From positions 1 through 64,000 of the forward strand of contig JAZKHY010000024.1 in the NCBI GenBank assembly GCA_040385105.1: a stretch of 64,000 nucleotides of DNA, in the 5' to 3' direction. Positions 24,867-33,631 of this stretch are shown piece after piece. The notes under the pieces are model-generated. The model was not told the origin of the DNA. It searched no databases and saw only the letters and a list, made by a program, of their open reading frames with translations. The position numbers were made by a program, and so were the translations under genes. How positions within the stretch are numbered: position 1 is the first letter of the stretch; every line of letters begins with the position of its first letter. Origin of the DNA: JACMQX01 sp040385105 (GTDB lineage Bacteria > Pseudomonadota > Gammaproteobacteria > Burkholderiales > Burkholderiaceae_C).

Positions 24867-26395
24867 TGCTTGAAGGCCTCTTTGCCCTAGGGCGCTCGCT
24901 CGACACCTTCTTCAGCTTCTGGCCGCTGCTGTATGCACTCAGCGCCACTTTGGCGGGCATCATGGTGGGCTGCATGCCCGGCCTGTCGGCCACGCTGGCG
25001 ATTGCGCTGCTGACCACGCTCACCATCAAGATGGCGCCCAACGACGCCATCCTTATCCTCATCTGTGCCTATGTGGGCGCCATCTACGGCGGCAGCCGCA
25101 CGGCCATCCTGCTCAACATACCGGGCACGGCCGCGAATGCGGCGGCGTGCCTGGACGGCTACCAGCTCGCGCTCAAGGGCCAGGCCGGGCGGGCCATGGG
25201 CATCGCCACCACCGGCTCGGTGGCGGGCTCGCTGTTCGGCGTGCTGTGCCTGGCGCTGCTCACGCCGACGCTTGGCGAGGTGGCGCTGTCGTTCGGCGCT
25301 TACGAGTTTTTCTGGCTCGCGCTGTTCGGCGTGATGATGTCGGGCACCATCGCCGGCAGCGACCCGGTCAAGGGCTGGTTGATGGGCTTTGTCGGCCTGT
25401 TCCTCACGCTGATCGGGCAGGACGGCATCAACGCGCACGACCGCTTCACCTTCGGCTACGGCGAGCTGTCGGGCGGCCTGTCGCTGATCCCGGCGCTGAT
25501 CGGCGCCTTCGGCCTGGCCGAGATCCTGACCGTGCTGTCGGAGCCGATGAAGAAAGCCATCGTCAACAGTGTGGACTCGGTCCTGCCGCGCATCAAGGAC
25601 GTGGTGAAGTACTGGCGCACCATCCTGCGCTCGGGCGTCATCGGCGTCTACATCGGCATCCTGCCGGGTGTGGGCGAAGACATGGCGGCCTGGTCGTCGT
25701 ATGCCGCCGCGCGCCGCGCCAGCAAGGAAAAGGAAATGTTCGGCAAGGGCTCGGTGGAGGGCCTGATTGCTGCCGAGACCGGCGACAACGCATCCATCCC
25801 CGGCGGCATCATCCCGGCGCTGGCACTGGCCATTCCCGGGTCGGCGCCCTCTGCGGTGCTGATGGCCGCCATGATCATCCACGGCGTGCAGCCCGGCCCG
25901 ATGCTGATGGTGAACCAGCCGCAGTTCGTGTATGACGTCGTGGCCATGACGCTGCTGGCCACCCTGGGCATGCTGTTCTTCGGCCTGTTCCTGATCAAGC
26001 CGCTGCTGGCCGTGATCCGCATCCCGCGCAGCATCATCATGCCGGTCATCATGGTGATGTGCACCGTGGGCTCATTTGCCATCGCCTCGCGCCTGTTTGA
26101 CGTGTACATCATGCTGTTCATCGGCGTCTGCGGCTTCCTGTTGCGCCGGCTCAATTACCCGATCCCGCCGTTCGTGCTGGGCATTGTGCTTGGCGACATC
26201 CTGGACAAGAGCCTGCGCCGCGGCCTCACGCTGAGCGACGGTGACCTCTCGCCCTTCATCACCCGCCCGATCTGCGCCTTGCTGGCAGCGGTCACGGTGT
26301 TCACCATGGTCATGTATGTGCCGGCGGTCAACCGCGCCGTGCGGGCAGGCCAGGCCCGCGTCTGGGTCGCCGTCACGGGGCTGTTCGGCAGATGA
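24866..26395 (+). CDS. tctA: Tripartite tricarboxylate transporter large membrane subunit TctA
   Basis: A 509-residue permease with 10-12 hydrophobic segments. Hallmarks are the PGLSATLAIALL and YVGAIYGGSRTAILLNIPGTAANAA regions near the N-terminus. The second repeat has GVIGVYIGILPGVGEDMAAWSSYA and ETGDNASIPGGIIPALALAIPGSAPSAVLMAA. These are standard for TctA, the ion-coupled channel of tripartite tricarboxylate transporters. I used the ATG at 24866, which overlaps the tctB stop; the frame upstream is a shadow. The next gene overlaps its 3' end by four bases. Confidence 0.93.
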   Translation: MLEGLFALGRSLDTFFSFWPLLYALSATLAGIMVGCMPGLSATLAIALLTTLTIKMAPNDAILILICAYVGAIYGGSRTAILLNIPGTAANAAACLDGYQLALKGQAGRAMGIATTGSVAGSLFGVLCLALLTPTLGEVALSFGAYEFFWLALFGVMMSGTIAGSDPVKGWLMGFVGLFLTLIGQDGINAHDRFTFGYGELSGGLSLIPALIGAFGLAEILTVLSEPMKKAIVNSVDSVLPRIKDVVKYWRTILRSGVIGVYIGILPGVGEDMAAWSSYAAARRASKEKEMFGKGSVEGLIAAETGDNASIPGGIIPALALAIPGSAPSAVLMAAMIIHGVQPGPMLMVNQPQFVYDVVAMTLLATLGMLFFGLFLIKPLLAVIRIPRSIIMPVIMVMCTVGSFAIASRLFDVYIMLFIGVCGFLLRRLNYPIPPFVLGIVLGDILDKSLRRGLTLSDGDLSPFITRPICALLAAVTVFTMVMYVPAVNRAVRAGQARVWVAVTGLFGR

Positions 26396-27237
26396 AGATC
26401 GCGCTGTGCAACGAGGTGCTGCATCCACTGCCATTCGCCGACCAGTGCAGGGCCGCGGTCGCGATGGGCTATGACGGGCTGGAAGTCGCGCCGTTCACGC
26501 TGGCCCCCGACCCGATGGCGATCACAGACGCGCAGGCGGCTGAGTTTGCGCGCATCGCGCAGGACCACGGCCTGGCCATCTACGGCCTGCACTGGCTGCT
26601 GGTGGCGCCTGCAGGCCTGTCCATCGTGAGCCCGGACGCCGCGCTGCGCGGACGCACCACCGACGTCATGTGCCGGCTGGTCGAGATGTGCGAGATCATG
26701 GGCGGCAGTTACCTGGTCCATGGCTCGCCGAAGCAGCGCTCGGTGCCGCAGGGCGAGACGCTGGACGTGGCCATGGACCGCATCCGCGAATGCATGGAAC
26801 GCGTGGCGCTGATGGCCAATGCCTGTGGCGTCACCTACTGCATCGAGCCGCTGTCGCGCAGGGAAACCGATGTGCTCAACACCGTGGCGCAGGCCGCGCA
26901 GCTGGTGGACGAGATCAACTCGCCGGCCTTCAGGACGATGATCGACTGCAGCGCATCGGGCCAGACCGAAAGCGAACCGGTGGATGCGCTGATGGCCCGC
27001 TGGATGCCCACCGGCCGCATTGCCCATGTGCAGGTGAACGACCCGAACCGGCGCGGGCCCGGGCAGGGCGCCATGCAGTTCAGGCCCATCCTCAAGACAC
27101 TGCTGCAGATGCAGTCAGAGGGCCACTACAACGGCATCATCGCGGTGGAGCCGTTTGACTATGTGCCCGACGGCATGGGCTCGGCCGCGCATTCCATCGG
27201 CTACCTGCGCGGCGTGCTGCAATCGCTGGACGCCTGA
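26392..27237 (+). CDS. Sugar-phosphate isomerase/epimerase-like TIM-barrel protein
   Basis: A 281-residue protein of the xylose-isomerase-like (AP endonuclease 2) superfamily. It opens with MKIALCNEVL and GYDGLEVAPFTL. Candidate metal ligands follow in order: Glu in YCIEPLSRRE, Asp in FRTMIDCSAS, His/Asp in IAHVQVNDPNRRGPGQG and Glu in IIAVEPFDYVPDG. The arrangement fits keto-sugar epimerases and IolE/Hyi-type enzymes. The ATG overlaps the tctA stop (ATGA), and the enolase-superfamily gene follows after 3 nt. Confidence 0.85.
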   Translation: MKIALCNEVLHPLPFADQCRAAVAMGYDGLEVAPFTLAPDPMAITDAQAAEFARIAQDHGLAIYGLHWLLVAPAGLSIVSPDAALRGRTTDVMCRLVEMCEIMGGSYLVHGSPKQRSVPQGETLDVAMDRIRECMERVALMANACGVTYCIEPLSRRETDVLNTVAQAAQLVDEINSPAFRTMIDCSASGQTESEPVDALMARWMPTGRIAHVQVNDPNRRGPGQGAMQFRPILKTLLQMQSEGHYNGIIAVEPFDYVPDGMGSAAHSIGYLRGVLQSLDA

Positions 27238-27240
27238 CGC

Positions 27241-28650
27241 ATGACTGAAGCACCGACATTTTCCATCCGGGACATCGAGCTCTACGAGCGCCCCGTCACG
27301 CTGCGCATGCCCTTCCGCTTTGGCGTGGTCACGCTGCGCGAATGCCCGCAGGCCTTTGCGCGTGCCCGTATCGAGCTGCCCGACGGCCGCTGGGCCTGGG
27401 GCGCGGCAGCTGAGCTGATGGCGCCGAAGTGGTTCGACAAGAACCTGGCGCTCTCCAACGAAGACAACTTCAACCAGCTGCGCGACGTGCTGCGCATGAC
27501 GCGTGATGCCTACCTGGGCGACGCCGGCCCGGCCACGGCCTTCGGCCATTTCGCGCGCCATTTCAACGCGCACCTGGCTGCTTCGGCCAGGAAAGAATAC
27601 AACCCGCTGCTGGCCAGCTACGGCCCGGCACTGGTGGACCGCGCGGTGCTGGATGCCCTTTGCCGTCTGACCGGTATCTCTTTCTACGACGCGATCCGCA
27701 CCAATGCAGCGGGGGTGGGCGGCGGCCGCGGCGAGGCCGAGGGGCTCAACATCGCCAGCTTCATGGCCAGCCTCAGGCCCGCGCAGACCATCGAGGCGCG
27801 GCACACGGTGGGGCTGGTGGATGCCATCACTGCAGCCGACATCACAGAGCCGGTCAACGACGGCCTGCCCGAAACCTTCGAGCAGGTGGTGCAGGCTTAC
27901 GGCCACCGCTACTACAAGCTCAAGGTCGGCGGCAAGGTCGATTCCAACGTGGCCCGCCTCACGGCCATTGCGTCGGTGCTGGACACGCTGGCTCAGCCGT
28001 ACTTCATCTCGCTGGACGGCAACGAGCAGTACAACGACGCGCACGGCGTGGCCGAGCTGCTTGCGGCGATGCGCGCCGCGCCGGCCCTCAGGCGGCTGAA
28101 CGATTCCATCATGTTCATCGAGCAGCCCATCAACCGCAAGCTGGCGCTGGAGGTGGACCTGCGCTCGGCGGACCTCGGCAAGCCGGTCATCATCGACGAG
28201 TCCGACGGCGAGCTCGACGCCTTCGTGCAGGCGCGTGCGCGCGGCTATGCGGGCGTCTCGTCCAAGACCTGCAAGGGCATCTACCGCTCGCTGCTCAATG
28301 CCGCGCGCTGTGCGAAGTGGAACGCCGACGAGGGCGCGGCCCGCTACTTCATGTCGGCCGAAGACCTGACCACCCAGGCCGGCCTGTCGGTGCAGCAGGA
28401 CCTGGCCCTGGTCAACCTGCTGGGCATCACCCATGTGGAGCGCAACGGCCACCACTATGTGAACGGCATGGCCGCCCTGCCTGCATCCGAGCAGGCGGCT
28501 TTCCTGGCAGCCCACCCTGACCTGTACGAGCGCTCGCACGGCGCGGTGCGGCTGAAGATCAGCGGCGGCAGGATCGCCGTCGGCTCGCTGGCCGGCGCCG
28601 GATTTGCCAGCGGAGCCATGCCGGACTTTGGCGCCATGTCTGCACTGTAG
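27241..28650 (+). CDS. Enolase-superfamily enzyme (mandelate racemase/muconate cycloisomerase type)
   Basis: A 469-residue protein, longer than most members of the superfamily (about 350-400). The barrel shows KLK at 226-228 (the K-x-K acid/base motif). Metal ligands appear at Asp259 (SLDGNEQY), Glu294 (FIEQPIN) and Asp319 or Glu320 (IIDESDGE), and there is an opposite-face lysine, Lys342, in VSSKTCKGIYRS. A dehydratase or epimerase acting on an acid sugar is the best guess. It is the last gene of the transport and catabolism operon. Confidence 0.85.
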   Translation: MTEAPTFSIRDIELYERPVTLRMPFRFGVVTLRECPQAFARARIELPDGRWAWGAAAELMAPKWFDKNLALSNEDNFNQLRDVLRMTRDAYLGDAGPATAFGHFARHFNAHLAASARKEYNPLLASYGPALVDRAVLDALCRLTGISFYDAIRTNAAGVGGGRGEAEGLNIASFMASLRPAQTIEARHTVGLVDAITAADITEPVNDGLPETFEQVVQAYGHRYYKLKVGGKVDSNVARLTAIASVLDTLAQPYFISLDGNEQYNDAHGVAELLAAMRAAPALRRLNDSIMFIEQPINRKLALEVDLRSADLGKPVIIDESDGELDAFVQARARGYAGVSSKTCKGIYRSLLNAARCAKWNADEGAARYFMSAEDLTTQAGLSVQQDLALVNLLGITHVERNGHHYVNGMAALPASEQAAFLAAHPDLYERSHGAVRLKISGGRIAVGSLAGAGFASGAMPDFGAMSAL

Positions 28651-28701
28651 GCGGGCCGCCCGGGCCGCGGCCGCCGGTGTGATTCATGCTAGGCTCATGC
28701 C

Positions 28702-30810
28702 ATGAAAGAGCGTAGCGCCGCATCAATGAGGTCGCTGAGGATGCTGGGCATTCTCAGTGTGGTTGTCCCGCTTTTTGTCTATGCCATCTTTGGCGGTTAC
28801 CGGCTCATCGAGGCCCGGGAAGAGGCAGACCTTCGGGTCAGCCGTTCGCTGCGCGTGGCGCATGAGCATGCAAGCCGTGTCATGGCCGGTGCCGAGGCCC
28901 TGCAGGACAGGTTGTTTGACCTGGTCAATGGCAAGAACCTTGAGGATCTGCGCCGGGATGAAGCATCGCTCCATGCGCTGCTGAGCGCGCGGGCCAGGGC
29001 CGAGCCGCAGATCCAGTCGCTGTGGATCATCGGGGCAGACGGCAAGCCGGTTGCCAGCAGCCTGTTCCTGCCGGTGCCGGCCCTCGACTTTACCGACCGC
29101 GCGTACTTCAGGCATCACCAGCTCACGCCGGATGGGCGCTACCTGTCGGAGCCTTTCCTGACGCGGACGACCAAAGAGAAGGTCATGGACCTGAGCATCC
29201 GCTTCAACCGGGCGGATGGCAGCTTCGGCGGCGTCATCAACGTCAGCCTGCATGTCAAATACTTCGAGCGCTTCTATGCCGACCTGGTGGCAGACGAGCC
29301 GGGCCTGGCCGTCAACCTGTTCCGCGAGGGCGGCGTCATCTACACCCGCTGGCCGCTGCTGCTCAATGCGCCGGACCGGCTGGCACCGGGCAGCCCCGTC
29401 ATGTCGTCCGTCGCGGCGGGCAAGGCTTCGGCGCAGATGCAGGGTGTCTCTTCCGTGGACGGGCAGGAAAGGGTGCTGGCCTACACCCGCGTCGGCAACT
29501 ACCCGCTTTATGTGGGCACCGGCATGAACCTCACGGCCGTGCGCAACCTCGTTCTCAAGGACCTCGGCCTGCTGCTGGCGCTGGGTTTGCCTGCGTTTGC
29601 GGCCATCTACCTGACGGCCCGCGTGGCCTGGCGCCGCACCCGCGACTCGTTCGAGGCCGCGCAGGAACTGCAGCGCGAGACCATCACCCGGCGCAAGGCC
29701 GAAGAGGCGCTGCTCCAGGCCCAGAAGCTGGAGGCCCTGGGCCGCCTCACCGGCGGCGTGGCGCACGACTTCAACAACGCGCTGATGGTCATCAGCAACA
29801 ACGTCTACCTGCTGCGGCGCAACCTGGGTGATACCGGCGCGCGGCAGCTGGACTCCATCGGCCGCGCGGTGGACTCGGCCACCAAGCTCACGCGGCAGCT
29901 GCTGGCCTTCTCGCGCCGGCAGGCGCTGGTGCCCGAGCGCGTGATCCTGCAGGACAAGCTGCCCGCCACGCGCGAGCTGATCGCGCCGGTGCTGGGCGGC
30001 GCCATTGAGCTGTCCATCCAGGTGGCGACCGATACGAAGCCCGTCATGGTGGACCATGCCGAGCTGGAGCTGGCGCTGCTCAACCTGGCCATCAATGCGC
30101 GCGATGCCATGCCGTCGGCCGGCAGCTTCCGCATCGAGGCGCGCAATGCGGCCGGCGAGCTGCCCGCCACGCTGGAAGGCGACGTTGTCGTCATCGAGGC
30201 CAGCGACACCGGCAACGGCATACCGCACGACGTCATCGACAAGGTGTTTGAGCCTTTCTTCACCACCAAGCCGGTGGGGCAGGGCACCGGTCTTGGCCTC
30301 AGCCAGATCTACGGCCTGTGCCAGCGCGCGGGCGGCACCGCCACCGTGGCGAGCGTCGAAGGCAAGGGGACGCGGGTGAGCCTGTACTTCCCCGCCGCGC
30401 CCGCAGACGCCGAGACCCAGGCGGTGACGACCACGCCCCTGGCCCGCCAGCTGGGCAAGGCAGTGCTGCTGGTGGAAGACAACGACGACGTGGCCGGCGC
30501 GCTGGTGCCGCTGCTGGAGGAGCTGGGCTGCAAGGTCACGCGCATGAACCGCGGCGCTGCCGCGCGCAACTGGCTGCTGGAGCAGGACACCCTGCCCGAT
30601 ATCGTGCTGACCGATGTGGTGATGCCCGGTGAGCTGGACGGCGTCGGCCTGGCCCGCCTGCTGCGCGAGACCCTGCCGGGCCTGCCGGTGCTGCTGATGA
30701 CCGGCTATGCCGAGCAACTGGACCTGATTGCACAACTGGGCTTTGAGGTGCTGCCCAAGCCCTGCACGGCGGAGATGCTGGGCTCGGCGATTGCGCGCGT
30801 GGCGCGCTGA
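28702..30810 (+). CDS. Cache-domain hybrid sensor histidine kinase
   Basis: A 702-residue inner-membrane kinase. A first membrane helix at about 13-33 and a second at about 288-308 bracket a periplasmic double-Cache domain (about 35-285, with LDFTDRAYFRHHQ and GGVINVSLHVKYFERFY). The cytoplasmic part has HisKA GGVAHDFNNALMV (His355), HATPase DTGNGIP and GTGLGLSQIYG, and a receiver with Asp638 in IVLTDVVMPGELDG. Cache domains bind small metabolites such as carboxylates or amino acids. The position just after the sugar-acid operon may mean it senses a related ligand; that is inference. Confidence 0.9.
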   Translation: MKERSAASMRSLRMLGILSVVVPLFVYAIFGGYRLIEAREEADLRVSRSLRVAHEHASRVMAGAEALQDRLFDLVNGKNLEDLRRDEASLHALLSARARAEPQIQSLWIIGADGKPVASSLFLPVPALDFTDRAYFRHHQLTPDGRYLSEPFLTRTTKEKVMDLSIRFNRADGSFGGVINVSLHVKYFERFYADLVADEPGLAVNLFREGGVIYTRWPLLLNAPDRLAPGSPVMSSVAAGKASAQMQGVSSVDGQERVLAYTRVGNYPLYVGTGMNLTAVRNLVLKDLGLLLALGLPAFAAIYLTARVAWRRTRDSFEAAQELQRETITRRKAEEALLQAQKLEALGRLTGGVAHDFNNALMVISNNVYLLRRNLGDTGARQLDSIGRAVDSATKLTRQLLAFSRRQALVPERVILQDKLPATRELIAPVLGGAIELSIQVATDTKPVMVDHAELELALLNLAINARDAMPSAGSFRIEARNAAGELPATLEGDVVVIEASDTGNGIPHDVIDKVFEPFFTTKPVGQGTGLGLSQIYGLCQRAGGTATVASVEGKGTRVSLYFPAAPADAETQAVTTTPLARQLGKAVLLVEDNDDVAGALVPLLEELGCKVTRMNRGAAARNWLLEQDTLPDIVLTDVVMPGELDGVGLARLLRETLPGLPVLLMTGYAEQLDLIAQLGFEVLPKPCTAEMLGSAIARVAR

Positions 30811-30895
30811 GGCAGGCTGCAACCGATACTTGCGGATGCTGTGGCGCCAGTGTTGCGCCGACTAGCATGGGGCATATCGTCAAAAGGAGCGCTTC

Positions 30896-31744
30896 ATGCA
30901 ACCCGTTGCTTCGCAATCCGGCGCCGTCACATTCCATGTCCCGCCTGGCAGGATCATCCCGGGCGTCAACGCCGACCTGAAGGCGGCTGCGGTTCCGACG
31001 GCCGGCCAGGCCGCGCCGTCCTGGCAGCTCGCCGTACTTCCGGCGGCAGTGCCGCGTGGTGAGCCGGTGCATGCGGCGGCGCCGCAGACGCGCACGCTGA
31101 GCCAGTGGGTCGTGCAGGCCCTGGGCCGGGCGCCCTCACTTTTCAGGGGTTTGCTGGATGAGCTGACCGGTCCGCGTGCAGGCATAAGCCACGACAGGAA
31201 GGGCGAGCCCGCGCCCGGCGCTGATGCCGATGAAACGGATAGCGTCGCCAGCGATGTGTGCACCGAGGCCAGCGGGCTCTCGCGGGCTGGCCGGCACGCC
31301 TTGTCGAGCCTGGACGCATCCACCAGCATGGGATACCGGTTCTCCGGCCTGCCCGAGCCAAACGAACTCGGTGTGCTTGATGAACTGCTGGGGGAGCCGG
31401 GTGCATCCATCGTCAAGGGCTATGCGAGCCAGCCAGGCCAACTTCCTGTGACCAGCGGCGCTGCTGATGGCGCGACCGGCCTCAAGAAATGGCTTGCCGG
31501 CCTGAAGCCAGGCGACGCCATCTCTGTTGGCGGGCTTGAGGTTGAGTTCCGGGGCGTGACCCGCATCAAGGGCGTGCAGTACCTCACGGTCAGCGCCTTG
31601 CGGCCCGGCAAGCCGGACGGCGATGACAGCTTGCGCCACGAAGCGCTGTGTGCGCAGCAGGGTGCCCTGCCGGCTGGCGAAGGCCAGGTACACCTGCCGC
31701 TGCCCGGGATCGCCGCAAGCATGGAGGACGGCAGCCGGGTTTGA
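30896..31744 (+). CDS. Hypothetical protein, no recognised family
   Basis: A 282-residue protein that I do not recognise. It has no signal peptide and no membrane helix. The first 60 residues are Ala/Pro/Val-rich, and residues 65-90 hold a helix-like segment (LSQWVVQALGRAPSLFRGLLDEL). The C-terminal third (KKWLAGLKPGDAISVGGLEVEFRGVTRIKGVQYLTVSAL) looks like a small beta-rich module. An AAAAGGAGC ribosome site 9 nt before the ATG supports real translation. It stands alone between a kinase and the yebC-family gene. Codon use looks somewhat less biased than in neighbours by eye. A secreted effector is only one possibility. Confidence 0.55.
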   Translation: MQPVASQSGAVTFHVPPGRIIPGVNADLKAAAVPTAGQAAPSWQLAVLPAAVPRGEPVHAAAPQTRTLSQWVVQALGRAPSLFRGLLDELTGPRAGISHDRKGEPAPGADADETDSVASDVCTEASGLSRAGRHALSSLDASTSMGYRFSGLPEPNELGVLDELLGEPGASIVKGYASQPGQLPVTSGAADGATGLKKWLAGLKPGDAISVGGLEVEFRGVTRIKGVQYLTVSALRPGKPDGDDSLRHEALCAQQGALPAGEGQVHLPLPGIAASMEDGSRV

Positions 31745-31823
31745 CAGCAATCTGCGGCCCCCGGAATGCTGTCAGTCTGGCCGGGTGTATAACTGAGGCC
31801 CCCAAAAACACCAGGAACCAGAC

Positions 31824-32537
31824 ATGGGCGCGCAGTGGAAAGCAAAAGGCAAGGCTCTTGCCGCGGATGCCAAAGGCAAGATTTTCGGCAAATTGTCCAA
31901 GGACATCATGATCGCCGCGCGCGGCGGCGCCGACCCGGCCCTCAACTCGCGCTTGCGGCTGGTGGTGGAGCAGGCGCGCAAGGTCTCCATGCCCAAGGAC
32001 ACGCTGGAGCGTGCCATCAAGAAAGGCGCGGGCCTGACCGGTGAGGCAGTGCACTTCGAGCATGTCATCTACGAAGGCTTTGCGCCGCACCGGGTGCCGG
32101 TGATGGTGGAATGCCTGACCGACAACGTCAACCGCACCGCGCCCGAGATGCGCGTGCTGTTCCGCAAGGGCCAGCTCGGCACGTCAGGTTCGGTGTCGTG
32201 GGACTTTGACCATGTCGGCCTGATCGAGGCCGAGCCCGCAGCCGCCGGCGCCGACCCGGAGCTTGCCGCCATCGAAGCCGGCGCGCAGGACTTCGCGCCC
32301 GGCGACGAGGAAGGCACGACGCTGTTCATCACCGACGCCACCGACCTTGACGTCGTGAGCCGCGCCTTGCCGGCCCAGGGCTTCACCGTGCTGTCGGCCA
32401 AACTGGGCTACAAGCCGAAGAATCCTGTCAACCCGGCTTCATTGAGCGCGGCCGAACTGCAGGAAGTGGAAGACTTCCTGTCGGCGATTGACGGCAACGA
32501 CGATGTGCAGAACATCTATGCGGGGCTGGCGGGGTAG
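31824..32537 (+). CDS. YebC/PmpR-family protein
   Basis: A 237-residue protein of the YebC/TACO1 family, whose members are reported as DNA-binding regulators or as translation factors for proline-rich stretches. The start MGAQWKAKGKALAADAKGKIFGKLSKDIMIAARGGADP is the hallmark, followed by ARKVSMPKDTLERAIKKGAG. The three-domain length is normal. It is closer to the second (YeeN-like) YebC type in having MGAQWK instead of the usual MAGHSKW. It is monocistronic. Confidence 0.92.
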   Translation: MGAQWKAKGKALAADAKGKIFGKLSKDIMIAARGGADPALNSRLRLVVEQARKVSMPKDTLERAIKKGAGLTGEAVHFEHVIYEGFAPHRVPVMVECLTDNVNRTAPEMRVLFRKGQLGTSGSVSWDFDHVGLIEAEPAAAGADPELAAIEAGAQDFAPGDEEGTTLFITDATDLDVVSRALPAQGFTVLSAKLGYKPKNPVNPASLSAAELQEVEDFLSAIDGNDDVQNIYAGLAG

Positions 32538-32566
32538 CAGCCGGCATTGCAGACAGGGGAACGAAC

Positions 32567-33031
32567 ATGTCGCAGCACACAGTCACCGTTCAATGGGAGC
32601 GCCGGACCCTGACGCCCGGCAGGCATGGCTACAGCCGCGCGCACACATTGGTGTTCGACGGCGGTGCCGTTGTGCCCGGTTCCAGTTCGCCATCGGTCGT
32701 GCGCCTGCCGTACTCGGACCCGGCAGGCGTTGACCCCGAGGAGATGTTCGTGGCGTCGCTGTCCAGCTGCCACATGCTGTGGTTCCTCGACCTGGCTGCG
32801 CGGGACGGCCTCGTCGTTGAAAGTTACCTGGACACGGCCGAGGGCGAGATGAAGACCCGCGAGGACGGCAGGCTGTGGGTTGCCAGGGTCACGCTTCAAC
32901 CTGAGGTCGTGCTGGCGGCCAGCACGCCCGCGGCTGCCGGCCAGCTGGAGCGGCTGCACCACAGGGCGCATGAGGAGTGCTTCCTGGCCAACTCGGTGAA
33001 GACGGAAGTTGTCATCAGGCTTCCCGCTTAA
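32567..33031 (+). CDS. OsmC-family peroxiredoxin-like protein
   Basis: A 154-residue protein of the OsmC/Ohr fold that reduces organic peroxides. The redox cysteines are probably Cys67 in VASLSSCHMLWFLDLA and Cys145 in AHEECFLANSVKTEV. The GVDPEEMFVASLSSCH segment is typical. It starts 29 nt after the yebC-family gene and precedes an ECF41-type locus, with a separate promoter candidate between them. Confidence 0.9.
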   Translation: MSQHTVTVQWERRTLTPGRHGYSRAHTLVFDGGAVVPGSSSPSVVRLPYSDPAGVDPEEMFVASLSSCHMLWFLDLAARDGLVVESYLDTAEGEMKTREDGRLWVARVTLQPEVVLAASTPAAAGQLERLHHRAHEECFLANSVKTEVVIRLPA

Positions 33032-33059
33032 CCACCAAAGCCTGTCGCCGGAAAAAACC

Positions 33060-33086
33060 TGTCACAGGCCGGCTGCGTCAAACGTC
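33060..33086 (+). promoter_or_regulatory. Predicted ECF41-type sigma factor promoter
   Basis: TGTCACA (33060-33066) and CGTC (33083-33086), separated by 16 nt, lie 52 nt upstream of the AhpD-like gene start. TGTCACA in the -35 and CGTC in the -10 are the motifs described for promoters read by ECF41 sigma factors, and such a factor is encoded at 34652. Two related words flank it (GCCTGTCGCC at 33040-33049 and GCCTGTCACC at 33109-33118), giving three near-copies within about 80 nt. Confidence 0.65.
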
Positions 33087-33137
33087 TTGAGGACAGGGCT
33101 GCGAAAAAGCCTGTCACCCCATCTTCAAGGAACCCTC

Positions 33138-33620
33138 ATGACGCAACGCATCAATTACACCCAGCAGTCTCCTGAACTCTTCCGCAAGTTCGTTGAATTC
33201 GGAGGTCTGCTCAAAAAGGGCGGGGAGATCGAGGAGGCCATCCTGGACCTCGTCGCCATCCGCATCGCGCAGCTCAACGGCTGCGCTTTCTGCCTGGACA
33301 TGCACATCAAGCAGGCCACGCTGCATGGCGAGCGGGCGCTGCGCCTGCATCATCTGGCCGCCTGGCGCGAGTCCACGCTGTTCGCGCCGCGCGAGCGGGC
33401 CTGCCTGGCCTGGTCTGAAGTGCTCACCAAAATCCCGGAGCAGGGTGTGCCCGATGAACTGTACGAACGTGTGCGCGGGCAACTCTCCGAAAAGGAGCTG
33501 ACGGTGCTGACCTGGCACGTGATGACCAACAACGCCTGGAACCGTGTGAATGTAGGATTCAGGACCGTCCCCGGCTCGGCGGATGCGGCCTTCGGGCTGG
33601 ACAAGGCCGGCCTCAACTGA
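33138..33620 (+). CDS. AhpD-like carboxymuconolactone decarboxylase-family protein
   Basis: A 160-residue protein with the AhpD-type CxxC redox motif (Cys49 and Cys52 in GCAFCLDMH, with His56). The IEEAILDLVAIRIAQLNGCAFC helix pair is typical of the family's alkylhydroperoxidase branch. Proteins of this type are the classic genomic partners of ECF41 sigma factors. I used the ATG at 33138, which has AAGGAA upstream; the longer frame from 33009 would run through the predicted promoter. The bestrophin gene begins 11 nt after the stop. Confidence 0.9.
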   Translation: MTQRINYTQQSPELFRKFVEFGGLLKKGGEIEEAILDLVAIRIAQLNGCAFCLDMHIKQATLHGERALRLHHLAAWRESTLFAPRERACLAWSEVLTKIPEQGVPDELYERVRGQLSEKELTVLTWHVMTNNAWNRVNVGFRTVPGSADAAFGLDKAGLN

Positions 33621-33631
33621 AGGCGCATGCG

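Noticed and set aside
31136..31750. Minus-strand open frame of 204 codons opposite the orphan ORF at 30896
   Set aside because: The plus-strand frame has a strong ribosome site and a single clean ATG; the minus frame has neither.
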